A stretch of 64,000 nt of DNA. Origin: Pseudomonas lini. Lineage in GTDB: Bacteria > Pseudomonadota > Gammaproteobacteria > Pseudomonadales > Pseudomonadaceae. Of the stretch, positions 1 to 8,777 are shown piece after piece. Location of the stretch: contig NZ_JAUSSR010000012.1 of the NCBI RefSeq assembly GCF_030812475.1, positions 62,001 to 126,000 on the forward strand, read 5' to 3'. The notes beneath the pieces are model-generated. The model saw nothing but the letters and a program-made list of their open reading frames with translations, made no database searches and was not told where the DNA came from. Each line of letters begins with the position of its first letter. Positions within the stretch are counted from its first letter, which is position 1. The position numbers and the translations under genes were made by a program.

Positions 1-93
1 ACCGGCGTCGAATCCTAAACGGCCCCGAGCCTGTTGCTCTGTGAATCATGGTGAGCAACAAGCCTGCGTAGTGTACGCCAACACGCGCGAGAA

Positions 94-113
94 GGCCAAC
101 CCGAAGGTTGGTC
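94..113 (-). terminator. Hairpin downstream of the first small exported protein gene
   Basis: A GGCCAACC-CGAA-GGTTGGTC stem-loop follows the stop of the minus-strand gene at 122-400. Read on the minus strand it is followed by TTCTC, so the U-tract is poor. A nearly identical hairpin follows the paralogous gene (677-696), which suggests the 3' ends were duplicated with the genes. Bases 1-93 hold no gene I can support. Confidence 0.45.
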
Positions 114-121
114 ACCACAGA

Positions 122-400
122 TTATGGGGTGGGTTGGTTGCGCTGTTGGTCGGCGAGTGCCGAAGCCTGGGTGGCCTCGGTGACGCATTTATTGTCGTCC
201 CCGGCGGCTTTGGACGCCTCGGCGCTGGACATCAGTCGCTTGATCTCCATGGCGGTGTTGCTGGAGCTCGCCGGCAGTGAAGTTACTTTGTTTTTGAGCT
301 CTTGGAGCTTGCTCGTACAAAGGTCGTTGTCCGCAGCAAATACGGGAGAGGCCAACATTGCAGCAGAAATGAACAGACCAGCGAATGCGGTACGTTTCAT
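122..400 (-). CDS. Small exported protein, paralogue 1 (92 aa, unknown function)
   Basis: I do not recognise a named family. The start is the ATG at 400, because it is preceded by AAGGAGAT and because an Ala-rich signal peptide (residues 1-22, ending VFA before AD) begins there; the longer reading frame upstream has no signal peptide. The mature part is short, polar and probably helical, with two cysteines at residues 28 (DLC) and 72 (KC), likely a disulfide in the periplasm. The next gene (708-989) has the same signal-peptide design and cysteines at the same two positions, so the pair are paralogues. Function unknown; periplasmic or secreted location is inferred. Confidence 0.75.
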   Translation of the reverse strand: MKRTAFAGLFISAAMLASPVFAADNDLCTSKLQELKNKVTSLPASSSNTAMEIKRLMSSAEASKAAGDDNKCVTEATQASALADQQRNQPTP

Positions 401-606
401 GGGTATCTCCTTGAGCTGATGGTCTCGCGGTGCTGCCGTATGAGCAGGCGGCCCGGCCGAGGTCGGAAAACCGGCCACGATTGATGGGGCCTACTTAAAA
501 GACTACGGCGCTGCGAAGGAATTCGTTTCTTGCAAAAAATGCTATGAAAAAACGGTTTGATAGAAGCATTGGCATTATAGAGGATTAGCCGAGCCTCAGA
601 TGCAAC

Positions 607-629
607 AAAACCCGCACTTGGCGGGTTTT
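607..629 (-). terminator. Stem-loop AAAACCCGC/GCGGGTTTT
   Basis: A 9-bp perfect stem (AAAACCCGC-ACTTG-GCGGGTTTT) with A-rich and T-rich flanks, able to work on either strand. It lies downstream of the minus-strand gene at 708-989 and upstream of the one at 122-400, so it probably separates the two transcripts. Confidence 0.55.
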
Positions 630-676
630 GGTTTGCTTCGTATTTGGGGTGAGCCAATACGCCAACAATCCCATAA

Positions 677-696
677 GGCCAACCCGAAGGCTGGCG
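677..696 (-). terminator. Hairpin downstream of the second small exported protein gene
   Basis: GGCCAACC-CGAA-GGCTGGCG stem-loop, 11 bp past the stop codon of the gene at 708-989. It is nearly the same sequence as the hairpin at 94-113 that follows the paralogue. Confidence 0.4.
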
Positions 697-707
697 CTTT
701 GCTGGGG

Positions 708-989
708 CTATTGTGTTTTGCCACCGTCACTGGATTTCTGGATATCCTGAATGGTCTGAGTCGTCTCGGCGATGCAATCTTCAGTGCCTTTTTTAGTGCC
801 CAATGCGTGAGAGGCTTTGGCTTTCTCGACGGAGGCCGCCACCTGATCACTCATCTCTGGAGAAATCTGTGCTTTGGCATTTTCGATGGTTTTCAGATTG
901 GTCGTGCAGAGGTCGTCTGTGGCGGCAAACGAGGTGGAGGCCATCATGGAAGCAGTAACGAACAGACCTAACAGTACAGAACGTTTCAT
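708..989 (-). CDS. Small exported protein, paralogue 2 (93 aa, unknown function)
   Basis: This is the sister of the gene at 122-400. The ATG at 989 has the same AAGGAGATAC upstream context. Residues 1-22 form a signal peptide (MKRSVLLGLF..., cleavage near SFA/AT) and cysteines sit at residues 28 and 72, exactly as in the paralogue. The mature domain is rich in Ala, Lys, Glu and Thr with no aromatic core, consistent with a small helical hairpin closed by one disulfide. The genes are separated by 307 bp including hairpins, so they are probably transcribed separately. No enzymatic motif is visible and I assign no function. Confidence 0.75.
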   Translation of the reverse strand: MKRSVLLGLFVTASMMASTSFAATDDLCTTNLKTIENAKAQISPEMSDQVAASVEKAKASHALGTKKGTEDCIAETTQTIQDIQKSSDGGKTQ

Positions 990-1117
990 GTGTATCTCCT
1001 TGAGCTGAGGGTCCAGGCTTCGCTGGCCATCAGGACGGGCTGCCGAGTGTGGGGAAGACCCGCGTTTTGCGGGGCTTGAACAGTGGACTGCGGCGGCGCG
1101 TCAGGGTTCTGTTTTTT

Positions 1118-3928
1118 TTAGATCGCCTTCGCCCGGGTGACCCGATCCACTAGATACACCAGGCCGTGGTAGTCGATTCCGCCATGTTGCGTCAGGCCTA
1201 TTTCACAGGTGCGGCTGGTGGAAATCCCTTCGCTGCATTGCTGCACGGCATCCTTGAGCGTACGCAAGGCATGGGCGTTCAACTCCGGTGTGCTGAAGCC
1301 CTTGTCGCCGGCAAATCCGCAGCAGTGAATGCCTTCGGGAATGACCACGTTCTTGCTGCATTTACGCGCCAGATCGATCAGTGCCTGGCTTTCGCCCAGG
1401 TGCTGGGTGCTGCAGGTGACATGTACCGCGATCGGCGCTTCCTGGGGGGTGAAGTCCAGGCGATCCATCAGGTGCGTGCGGATGAAACGCACCGGGTCGT
1501 ACAGGTCCAGCCGAACCTGGCCAAGGTCCTGAACCAGGCGCAAGGTGCAGGGGCTGGTGTCGCAGTAGATCGGGTCGAGCCCGCCACGACTGGCGTGCAG
1601 CAACGCGCCGATCAGTTCCTGGCGTTTGTGTTCGGCCTGCTCGGCGTAGCCTTTGGAGGCGAAGGGCTGACCGCAGCAGAGGCTGTCCTGGTTGTCTGGA
1701 AACACCACCTGGTAACCGGCTTTTTCCAGTAGCCCACGGGTTTTGTGGTAGAGCGACATCTGCTCTTTATCACCGGCCGCGGGCCCCATGACCCGTGACA
1801 CGCAGGCCGCGAGGTACACGACTCGAGGACGCTGGTCCGACACGCTTGGGCTGAAGCGAATGGCCTTTTCCGGTTGCGGCATGGCGTTGGTCCATTGCGG
1901 GACCTGGCCTTTGGATAATCGCGTCAGCGTGGCCGAGAGTTTTGCCAGTCGCGGCGCGCCCAACAGCATCCGCGCGCCGTTGGCCACGTGCAGGGTGAAG
2001 CGTGCGCCTTGCAACGCGGTGGCGAAATTGCCTTCGAGCCAGTTGGCGGTTTTCGTATGGGTCGCGTTACGGCTGCGAAGCTTTTTCACCAGGTCGCCGG
2101 TATTGATGCCTACAGGGCAACGTTGGGCGCAGAGGCCGGTCGCGGCGCAGGTGTCGATGCCCTGGTATTCGTAGGCTGCTTCAAGTTCAGTGGTATCCAC
2201 TCCGGCACGTTTCTTCGCCTGGATGTCGCGCCAGATCACGATGCGCTGGCGCGGGCTCAGTGTCAGGCCTTTTGACGGGCAGACCGGCTCGCAGAAGCCG
2301 CACTCGATGCACTTGTCCACAATCTCGTCGGCGGCCGGCAGTGGCTTGAGGTGCTTGAGGTGGATCTGCGGATCTTCGCTGAGCACCACGTCCGGGTTGA
2401 GAATGCCGTTGGGATCGAGCAGGCGTTTGAGCTGCCACATCAGTTGGTACGCGTCGCTGCCCCACTCCAGTTCGACGAAGGGCGCCATGTTGCGGCCGGT
2501 GCCGTGTTCGGCTTTCAGCGAACCGCCGAATTCCACCGCCACCAACTGTGCGACGTCGTCCATGAACGCCTGGTAGCGTGCGACTTCTTCCGGGTTGTTG
2601 AAGCCCTGGGTGAAGACGAAGTGCAGGTTGCCTTCCAGCGCATGTCCGAACAGGATCGCTTCGTCGTAGTGATGTTTGTCGAACAGTTCGATCAAGCGGT
2701 TTACACCGGCGGCCAACTTTTCCACCGGAAAGGTCACGTCTTCGATGATCACCGTGGTCCCGGTTTTGCGCACCGCGCCGACGGCGGGGAAGGTGTCCTT
2801 GCGGATCGCCCAGAGCCGGGCGTTTTCCACCGGGTCTTCGGTGAAGTCGACTTGTTTTTCCACAGGGAACGAGGTCAGCGACGCCATGATTTGCGTCAGT
2901 TGTTCCTGCAGCAAAGTAGACGATGCGGCGCGGGATTCGATCAGCAGGGCGCAGGCATTGTTCGACAGGTGCTGTACGAAAGACGGCATGCCGGGTTTGT
3001 CCTGCACCGAACGCAGGCTGCGGCGGTCGAGCAGTTCCACGGCCGATACCGGCTGACTTTTCAGCACAGTGACTGCGTTACAGCAGGTTTCCACATCTGG
3101 AAACACAATCAGTGCCGACGCCTTGTTCGGGTGATCGATCACCGTGTCGTAGGTCACTGCGCTGATGAAGCCGAGGGTGCCTTCGGAACCCACCAGCAAG
3201 TGGCTCAAGATATCCACAGGCTCGTCGTAATCCACCAGGGCGTTGAGTGACAGGCCGGTGGTATTTTTCAGACGGTATTTGTGGCGGATTCTCGCAGCCA
3301 GTTCGGCATTGGCGCGGGTCTCGCGGCCCAAAGCCCCCAGACGTTCAAGCAGTGCAGCGTGGCTGTCGCGAAACGCCGCGACACTGGCTGCATCTTCGGT
3401 GTCGAGACGACTGCCGTCGGCCAGCACCAGGCGAATGCCGGCCAAGGTGTGATAGGTGTTTTGCGCGGTGCCGCAGCACATGCCGCTGGCATTGTTGGCG
3501 ACGATGCCACCGATCTTGCAGGCGTTGATCGAGGCCGGGTCCGGGCCGATCTTGCGCCCGAACGGTGCCAGCCAGGCATTGGCCTGTGCGCCGATCACGC
3601 CTGGTTGCAGGCGGATTTGCAGGCCCTGATCACGGATTTCGCGACCGTTCCAGTTATCCCCCAGCACGATCAGCACCGAATCGCTGATCGCCTGGCCGGA
3701 GAGGCTGGTGCCGGCAGCGCGGAAGGTTACCGGGACCTGATCCCGTTGTGCGAGTTTGAGCAGCGCCACCACTTCATCTTCGGACTCGACACGAATCACC
3801 AGTTGCGGAATCAACCGGTAGAAACTGGCGTCGGTGCCGAAGGCCAGGGTCGACAGCGGATCGTCGAAACGTCGCTCCTGGGGAATCAGTTGCTGCGCAT
3901 CTCGCAGGAAAGCTGTCGGTAGACTCAT
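1118..3928 (-). CDS. dld: FAD/Fe-S D-lactate dehydrogenase (Dld-II type)
   Basis: This 936-residue respiratory enzyme is predicted to oxidise D-lactate (or a related D-2-hydroxyacid) to the keto acid at the inner face of the membrane. The N-terminal half is a PCMH FAD-binding domain (about 40-210, with AAGTSLSGQA near residue 75) plus a FAD-oxidase C-terminal domain. Then come two cysteine clusters of a 4Fe-4S dicluster domain (CIECGFCEPVC near 539, CAATGLCAQRC near 591) and two CCG motifs (CCGQPF near 746, CCGFAG near 868), so flavin and Fe-S units are fused in one chain. The start is the ATG at 3928, which overlaps the lutC stop as ATGA. It is the last gene of the lldP-lutABC-dld operon. 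The substrate is inferred from family and context; a D-2-hydroxyglutarate dehydrogenase is the main alternative. Confidence 0.9.
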   Translation of the reverse strand: MSLPTAFLRDAQQLIPQERRFDDPLSTLAFGTDASFYRLIPQLVIRVESEDEVVALLKLAQRDQVPVTFRAAGTSLSGQAISDSVLIVLGDNWNGREIRDQGLQIRLQPGVIGAQANAWLAPFGRKIGPDPASINACKIGGIVANNASGMCCGTAQNTYHTLAGIRLVLADGSRLDTEDAASVAAFRDSHAALLERLGALGRETRANAELAARIRHKYRLKNTTGLSLNALVDYDEPVDILSHLLVGSEGTLGFISAVTYDTVIDHPNKASALIVFPDVETCCNAVTVLKSQPVSAVELLDRRSLRSVQDKPGMPSFVQHLSNNACALLIESRAASSTLLQEQLTQIMASLTSFPVEKQVDFTEDPVENARLWAIRKDTFPAVGAVRKTGTTVIIEDVTFPVEKLAAGVNRLIELFDKHHYDEAILFGHALEGNLHFVFTQGFNNPEEVARYQAFMDDVAQLVAVEFGGSLKAEHGTGRNMAPFVELEWGSDAYQLMWQLKRLLDPNGILNPDVVLSEDPQIHLKHLKPLPAADEIVDKCIECGFCEPVCPSKGLTLSPRQRIVIWRDIQAKKRAGVDTTELEAAYEYQGIDTCAATGLCAQRCPVGINTGDLVKKLRSRNATHTKTANWLEGNFATALQGARFTLHVANGARMLLGAPRLAKLSATLTRLSKGQVPQWTNAMPQPEKAIRFSPSVSDQRPRVVYLAACVSRVMGPAAGDKEQMSLYHKTRGLLEKAGYQVVFPDNQDSLCCGQPFASKGYAEQAEHKRQELIGALLHASRGGLDPIYCDTSPCTLRLVQDLGQVRLDLYDPVRFIRTHLMDRLDFTPQEAPIAVHVTCSTQHLGESQALIDLARKCSKNVVIPEGIHCCGFAGDKGFSTPELNAHALRTLKDAVQQCSEGISTSRTCEIGLTQHGGIDYHGLVYLVDRVTRAKAI

Positions 3929-4596
3929 TGGTCCTCCAGGATCAGGACCACCAGGTCTTTCGGACCGTGAGCCCCGTAAGCCAGAACCTGCTCGATGTCG
4001 GCGGTTTTCGAAGGGCCGGACACCAGTAGGGCGTTGGTTGGCATGCCTTGGGCCCATTCGAATTCCTGCTGCACCTGATAGAAGTTGTCGCGGATTTCAC
4101 TGGCCTTTAGCAGGGCGAAATGTACCGGCGGCACCAGGCTCATCAGGCGCGGTTCTTCCCGCGTCGGCCAGAGAATCAGGCTGCCTGTCGCGGCGATGGC
4201 GCCGAGGGTGGTCGTGAGACTGGCCGGGGTGTCGTTGAACAGCTCGGCTTTCCATTCTTCAACGGGGCGGTCGTAGGTTTTGAGTGTCGGCAGCCCGGGA
4301 TTTTTCGCCCAGTGTTGAGTGACGCGTTGACCGTGTGGCGTAGTCGGCGCAATCAGCACACTCGGCAGCTGGCGATCGCTGAGCAATTGGGCCAGCAACC
4401 CGGGCCAACTGGCGCCGGACGTCAGATGGATTTCCGTGTGCACCGCTTCCATCAGTTTGCGCAGTTGCGGGATGCGTTGTTCGGGCGCGTAAGTGTAGGG
4501 CTGGGTCACCAGTTCGACGTCGAACTCGTCAGGCACCGGCGTGGTGCCTGTCAGACTTTTGCGCAGCTTGGCGAGGATATTTTGCTTGGCGCTCAT
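3925..4596 (-). CDS. lutC: L-lactate utilisation protein LutC (LldG/YkgG)
   Basis: LutC is a 223-residue LUD-domain (DUF162) protein, the third subunit of the LutABC Fe-S L-lactate oxidation complex that feeds electrons from L-lactate to the respiratory chain. I chose the ATG at 4596, whose A is the last base of the lutB TGA (TGATG coupling); a TTG one codon earlier (4599) is also possible. The protein has the LUD fold hallmarks: a basic N-terminus, a mid-region SGASWPGLLAQLL stretch and a C-terminal TNALLVSGPSKTADIEQ segment, the latter typical of the family. It overlaps dld by four bases, so all these genes are translationally coupled. Confidence 0.9.
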   Translation of the reverse strand: MSAKQNILAKLRKSLTGTTPVPDEFDVELVTQPYTYAPEQRIPQLRKLMEAVHTEIHLTSGASWPGLLAQLLSDRQLPSVLIAPTTPHGQRVTQHWAKNPGLPTLKTYDRPVEEWKAELFNDTPASLTTTLGAIAATGSLILWPTREEPRLMSLVPPVHFALLKASEIRDNFYQVQQEFEWAQGMPTNALLVSGPSKTADIEQVLAYGAHGPKDLVVLILEDQ

Positions 4597-6050
4597 CAAC
4601 GGTCTCCCTGTTTGGCCAGATGCTCGCGGGCCATGTCATGCAGTGAGCGGGCAGCCGGTTTCGGTGCGCTGTGATTTTGCGTCCACGGCCCGACTTTGCT
4701 CGGCGCGAGAGCGCGCAAGCGGGTGGCAAAGAAGCCGAACAGGCGATAGAGCGTCGGCGAACTGTTGAGCCTGGCCCAGGCGTTCCAGATAAAGCGTTCC
4801 TTGCGCGAATATTTACTGCCTTGGCCGCGCATGACTTGATGCGGGCTGTCCGGTGCTTTGACGTTTTCTTCCCGCAGGCGCCGCAGCAAGGCGGGGATCG
4901 GGATTTTTACCGGGCACACTTCACCACAGGCACCGCACAGTGACGAAGCACTGGGGTGATCCGGGACTTTCGCCAGGCCGACCATGTGCGGGGTGATGAT
5001 TTTTCCGATGGGCCCAGGGTAAACCTCGCCATAGGCGTGACCGCCGATTCGAGTGTAGACCGGGCAATGATTCATGCAGGCGCCGCAACGGATGCAGTTC
5101 AGGGTCTGGCGCAATTCACTGTCGGCAAACGCCTGGCTGCGACCGTTGTCCAGCAGTACCAGGTGCACTTCCTGCGGGCCGTCGAGTTCATGTTCCTTGC
5201 GCGGGCCGGAGATCATGTTGACGTAGGTGGTGATCGGCTGGCCCAGCGCAGAGCGGGTCAGTAGCGACAAGAGCGGCACGACATCGCGCAAATTTTCCAC
5301 GACTTTTTCGATGCCGGTGACGGCAATGTGCACCGGCGGCACGGTAGTGGTCATGCGCCCGTTGCCTTCGTTTTCCACCAGCAGCAGGGTGCCGGTTTCG
5401 GCCACGGCGAAGTTGACGCCGGAGACGCCGATGTCCGCTTCGAAGAATTTCTGCCGCAAGACTTTGCGACCGATCTGAATGAGTTGGTCAACGTCCTTGG
5501 TGTATTCCACGCCAAGTTTGTCGTGGAACAAGGACGCGACCTGACCGGCATTCTTGTGGATCGCCGGCATAATAATGTGTGAAGGCTTCTCGTGGTCGAG
5601 CTGGACGATGTACTCGCCCATGTCCGATTCCAGGCATTCAATGCCCTGTTCAGCGAGGACGTGGTTCATCTCCATCTCTTCGCTGACCATCGATTTACCC
5701 TTGATCACTTGCCGCCCCTCGTGAGCGCGGATGATCGACAGGACGATGCCATTGGCCTCGTCCACCGTTTCCGCCCAGTGCACTGTCACACCGTTGCGGG
5801 TCAGGTTCTGTTCAAGCTGCTCGAGCAGGTCGGGCAACCTGGATAACGCACGGGCGCGGACAGCATTGCCCAGCACTCGCAGATGTTCTCTTTCATGGGC
5901 ATCGCTGAAGGACGCTGCCCGTTTGCTCATCAGTGAATCCATCGCAGTGCGAAAGTTGTTTCGCAGTTGCTTGTCACCCAAAGCCCCGTGAGCCCTGGCG
6001 CGGAAGTCTTCTTCTACGGCGACTGTAGGAATAATCGCGGAAGCGTTCAT
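4596..6050 (-). CDS. lutB: L-lactate utilisation Fe-S protein LutB (LldF/YkgF)
   Basis: LutB is a 484-residue iron-sulfur protein, the electron-transfer core of LutABC. The N-terminal two thirds is a LUD domain. Two ferredoxin-type clusters follow, CIRCGACMNHCP and CGACGEVCPVKIP, then a DUF3390-like C-terminal tail. I chose the ATG at 6050 because it overlaps the lutA stop codon as ATGA and begins the conserved MNASAIIPT region; the upstream extension is antisense-like low-complexity sequence. The order lutA-lutB-lutC is the standard one. In many pseudomonads the same operon position is held by lldD, a flavin L-lactate dehydrogenase, so the Lut complex here presumably replaces it. Confidence 0.92.
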   Translation of the reverse strand: MNASAIIPTVAVEEDFRARAHGALGDKQLRNNFRTAMDSLMSKRAASFSDAHEREHLRVLGNAVRARALSRLPDLLEQLEQNLTRNGVTVHWAETVDEANGIVLSIIRAHEGRQVIKGKSMVSEEMEMNHVLAEQGIECLESDMGEYIVQLDHEKPSHIIMPAIHKNAGQVASLFHDKLGVEYTKDVDQLIQIGRKVLRQKFFEADIGVSGVNFAVAETGTLLLVENEGNGRMTTTVPPVHIAVTGIEKVVENLRDVVPLLSLLTRSALGQPITTYVNMISGPRKEHELDGPQEVHLVLLDNGRSQAFADSELRQTLNCIRCGACMNHCPVYTRIGGHAYGEVYPGPIGKIITPHMVGLAKVPDHPSASSLCGACGEVCPVKIPIPALLRRLREENVKAPDSPHQVMRGQGSKYSRKERFIWNAWARLNSSPTLYRLFGFFATRLRALAPSKVGPWTQNHSAPKPAARSLHDMAREHLAKQGDR

Positions 6051-6871
6051 CGGGCGCCTCCGGTTCGCTGCCAGAGGAAGCTGGCCAGGTGTTGGCCGCG
6101 CAACGCTTCTCGCTGTTTTTCCAGCGCGCCGTTGATGTTCATCAGGCAACCGCAGTCGGCACTGAGTACCTGGTGCGCGCCGGACTCCTTCAGCGATCGG
6201 GTCTTGTCAGCCACCATCGCGCCGGAAATGTCTGGCATACGGACGCTGAAAGTCCCACCGAAGCCACAGCATTCACTTTCGTGGCTGTGGTCGACTCGCT
6301 CCACGTTGGCCAGCTGCGCCAACAGTTCGCGGCCGTGCAGGTGAGTGTTCATTTCTCGCCGCGCCGAACACGAAGTGTGCAACGCCACTTTTACCTGTGG
6401 GCCGCTGTCCTTGAGCTGCACCTTGCAGACGAACAACAGAAACTCGGCCAACTCGTAAGTTCGGGCGGCCAGGGCCTGAACCTGTTTCAACGTCTGCGGC
6501 TCGTCCTTGAACAAGTCGGCGTAATGTTCGCGCAACATGCCCGCACAAGAACCCGACGGCACCACCACCGGATAATCCCCGGCGAACAACGCCAGTTGCG
6601 AGCGCGCCACGGTCCGGGCCTGTTCGGTGTAACCCGAGGTGTAGGCCGGTTGCCCGCAGCAGCTTTGCCCTTGCGGGTAGTCGACCCGGATGCCTTCGCG
6701 TTCCAGCAGGTGAATCGCGTCCATCCCGGCTTCGGGGTAGAACAAGTCCACCACGCAGGTGCCGAACAGGTAGACCCGTGACGGTTTTTCGCTGGGGTAT
6801 TGCCGTGGCTCGGGCAGTGGCGGGGCGACGCGGGTCGCGTTCGGCACCGCATTATAAAAAAGCTCGCTCAT
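6047..6871 (-). CDS. lutA: L-lactate utilisation protein LutA (LldE/YkgE)
   Basis: LutA is a 274-residue protein with two cysteine-rich CCG domains, the heterodisulfide-reductase-like subunit of LutABC. The first motif is SCCGQPAY at residues 70-77, the second ECCGFGG near residue 199; each domain normally binds or senses an Fe-S centre. The start at 6871 has a GGAG about 10 bases upstream. It is the first lut gene and lies about 140 bp downstream of lldP, with no strong terminator visible between them, so co-transcription with lldP is likely. Overlap with lutB is four bases. Confidence 0.92.
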   Translation of the reverse strand: MSELFYNAVPNATRVAPPLPEPRQYPSEKPSRVYLFGTCVVDLFYPEAGMDAIHLLEREGIRVDYPQGQSCCGQPAYTSGYTEQARTVARSQLALFAGDYPVVVPSGSCAGMLREHYADLFKDEPQTLKQVQALAARTYELAEFLLFVCKVQLKDSGPQVKVALHTSCSARREMNTHLHGRELLAQLANVERVDHSHESECCGFGGTFSVRMPDISGAMVADKTRSLKESGAHQVLSADCGCLMNINGALEKQREALRGQHLASFLWQRTGGAR

Positions 6872-7013
6872 CAGGCGTGTCTCCGGGTGGGCCCGGTTAT
6901 CCGTCCGCTGAGGCTGCTGAATATAGAGAGGGAAGCTTTCAGCAGCCTTGCAGACCGGGTGGTGAATAGCTGACGCCGGAATCGTGGTCCGGCGTCGGTT
7001 GTTCTTATCGTTC

Positions 7014-8708
7014 TCAGTGCACCAGCATGCCGGTGAACCAGTAGGCCTGGGCGTAGGTGATCAGGCCGACAATCGTTGCGAAGAACAGGCTGTGCTTGAG
7101 GGTGAAACGGAACAGATCCGATTCCTTGCCCACCAGGCCGGTCGCGGCGCAGGCCACGGCGATCGATTGTGGCGAGATCATCTTGCCGGTCACGCCGCCA
7201 CTGGTGTTAGCCGCTACCAGCAAGGTGTCGCTGACGCCGATCTGATGCGCGGTGGTCGCCTGCAGCGAACTGAACAGAGCGTTGGACGAGGTATCGGAAC
7301 CGGTCAGGAACACACCCAGCCAGCCGAGGAACGGCGAGAAGAACGGGAACGCTGCACCGGTGCCGGCCAGTACCAGGGCCATGGTCGAGGACATGCCCGA
7401 GTAGTTGGTGACGAAGGCAAACGCCAGCACCATGCCGATGGACAGGATCGGCCAGCGCAGCTCGTAGAAGGTCTCTTTCAAAGTGGTCAGACCAGTTCTT
7501 GGATTGATCTTCAGCACCAGCATCGAGATCAGCGCGGAGAAGAAAATCGCGGTACCGGTCGCGGAAACCGGGTCGAGCTTGAACACCGCCGGCAGGGCAG
7601 TCGGGGCGGTCACGATCGGTGCGACCTTGATCACCAACTGATCCAAATGCGGGATCGCGAAGTTGAACACCCAGCTGTACATCGAGCCGCCGGCTGCGAA
7701 CATCGCCTTGAACGGTTTCAGGGTCCAGATGGTGACCAGCACGGTGAGGATCAGGAACGGCGACCAGGCCTTGAGGATTTCGCCGAAGCTGTAGGGCGAC
7801 GCCACGGTGCTGCGCGGCAGGCCGAAACCGCCGGCGCTGGCGCTGACCACGGACGCCGAGACGGCGCCGACGATGTGTTGGCCTGCGGCACGTTTCGGCT
7901 GCCAGACTTTCAGGAACAGGGTCAGGGAAATCAGGCTGGCCAGGGCCGAGGTGATGTCCGGCAGTTCCGGGCCGATGAAGTTGGAGGTGAAATACTGGGT
8001 GACGGCAAAGCTCAGGCCCGCCACCAGCGCTGCCGGCCAGGTTTCCCGTACGCCGCGCAGGCCGTCCATCATGAACACCAGCCAGAACGGCACGAACAGC
8101 GACAGCAGCGGCAACTGACGGCCGGTCATGGCGCCGATCTTGAACGCGTCGATGCCGGTCACTTGCCCGGCAACGATGATCGGGATCCCCAGGGCACCGA
8201 AGGCGACCGGTGCGGTGTTGGCGATCAGGCACAGGCCCGCGGCGTACAACGGGTTGAAGCCCAGTCCCACCAGCAGTGCGGCGGTAATCGCAACCGGCGC
8301 ACCGAAACCGGCGGCACCCTCCAGGAACGCACCGAAGCAGAAGCCGATCAACAGCACTTGCAGGCGCTGGTCATCGGTAATCGACAGCACCGAGCTGCGG
8401 ATCACTTCGAACTGGCCGCTCTTGACCGTCAGTTTGTAGAGGAATACCGCCGCGACGATGATCCAGGCGATCGGCCACAGGCCATAGGCGAATCCGTAGC
8501 CGGCGGCAGCGAACGCCATGTCGACCGGCATCTGGAACGCGAAGATGGCCACCGCGATGGACAAAGCCAGTGTGATGCTGCCAGCCACATGGCCCTTGAG
8601 GCGGAACACGGCCAAGGCGAGGAAGAAAAACACGATGGGAATGACGGCCGCGAGCGCGGAAAAACCGAGACTGCCGAGCGGACTATAGAGCTGTTGCCAG
8701 GTTTGCAT
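7014..8708 (-). CDS. lldP: L-lactate permease
   Basis: LldP is a 564-residue inner-membrane lactate/proton symporter of the LctP family. It has about 12-13 hydrophobic segments, the family's FGAFLEGAAGFGAPVAI signature near residue 125 and a C-terminal loop GVFLTGSDTSSNALFSSLQ (a known family motif). The ATG at 8708 has AGGGG about 10 bases upstream, and just before that an AACAACAA motif that fits the Hfq/Crc target AAnAAnAA. It heads the lactate operon and is divergent from lldR, with the LldR-type operator in the shared region. Confidence 0.95.
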   Translation of the reverse strand: MQTWQQLYSPLGSLGFSALAAVIPIVFFFLALAVFRLKGHVAGSITLALSIAVAIFAFQMPVDMAFAAAGYGFAYGLWPIAWIIVAAVFLYKLTVKSGQFEVIRSSVLSITDDQRLQVLLIGFCFGAFLEGAAGFGAPVAITAALLVGLGFNPLYAAGLCLIANTAPVAFGALGIPIIVAGQVTGIDAFKIGAMTGRQLPLLSLFVPFWLVFMMDGLRGVRETWPAALVAGLSFAVTQYFTSNFIGPELPDITSALASLISLTLFLKVWQPKRAAGQHIVGAVSASVVSASAGGFGLPRSTVASPYSFGEILKAWSPFLILTVLVTIWTLKPFKAMFAAGGSMYSWVFNFAIPHLDQLVIKVAPIVTAPTALPAVFKLDPVSATGTAIFFSALISMLVLKINPRTGLTTLKETFYELRWPILSIGMVLAFAFVTNYSGMSSTMALVLAGTGAAFPFFSPFLGWLGVFLTGSDTSSNALFSSLQATTAHQIGVSDTLLVAANTSGGVTGKMISPQSIAVACAATGLVGKESDLFRFTLKHSLFFATIVGLITYAQAYWFTGMLVH

Positions 8709-8725
8709 ATGGGGTGGCCCCTAAT

Positions 8726-8733
8726 TGTTGTTG
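8726..8733 (-). promoter_or_regulatory. Candidate Hfq/Crc catabolite-repression motif in the lldP leader
   Basis: On the minus strand these bases read AACAACAA, a perfect AAnAAnAA motif, placed immediately upstream of the lldP ribosome site and 18-25 bases from its ATG. Hfq with Crc binds such sites in Pseudomonas mRNAs to block translation when preferred carbon sources are present. The match is seen; the activity is inferred. Confidence 0.55.
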
Positions 8734-8760
8734 GTCAGGCACTGGTCAGCGTGCTTGGTT

Positions 8761-8777
8761 AATTGGTAATACCAATT
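8761..8777. promoter_or_regulatory. LldR-type operator palindrome
   Basis: AATTGGTAATACCAATT is a perfect inverted repeat apart from the three central bases. It fits the AATTGGTnnnACCAATT consensus known for LldR regulators and lies between divergent lldP (start 8708) and lldR (start 8972). Lactate binding to LldR is expected to relieve repression here. Only this one full site is visible in the 263-bp gap. Confidence 0.85.

Larger units (their letters stand above)
401..707. other. Intergenic region between the two small exported protein genes
   Basis: No gene seen. It holds the AAGGAGAT ribosome site of the first small gene (about 403-413), a TATAAT -10-like hexamer on the minus strand at 574-579 without a convincing -35 at 17 bp, and hairpins at 607-629 and 677-696. 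Confidence 0.5.

Noticed and set aside
6984..8762. A 592-codon open frame antisense to lldP
   Set aside because: Arg/Gly/Gln-rich, typical of the reverse strand of a membrane protein gene; lldP is certain.
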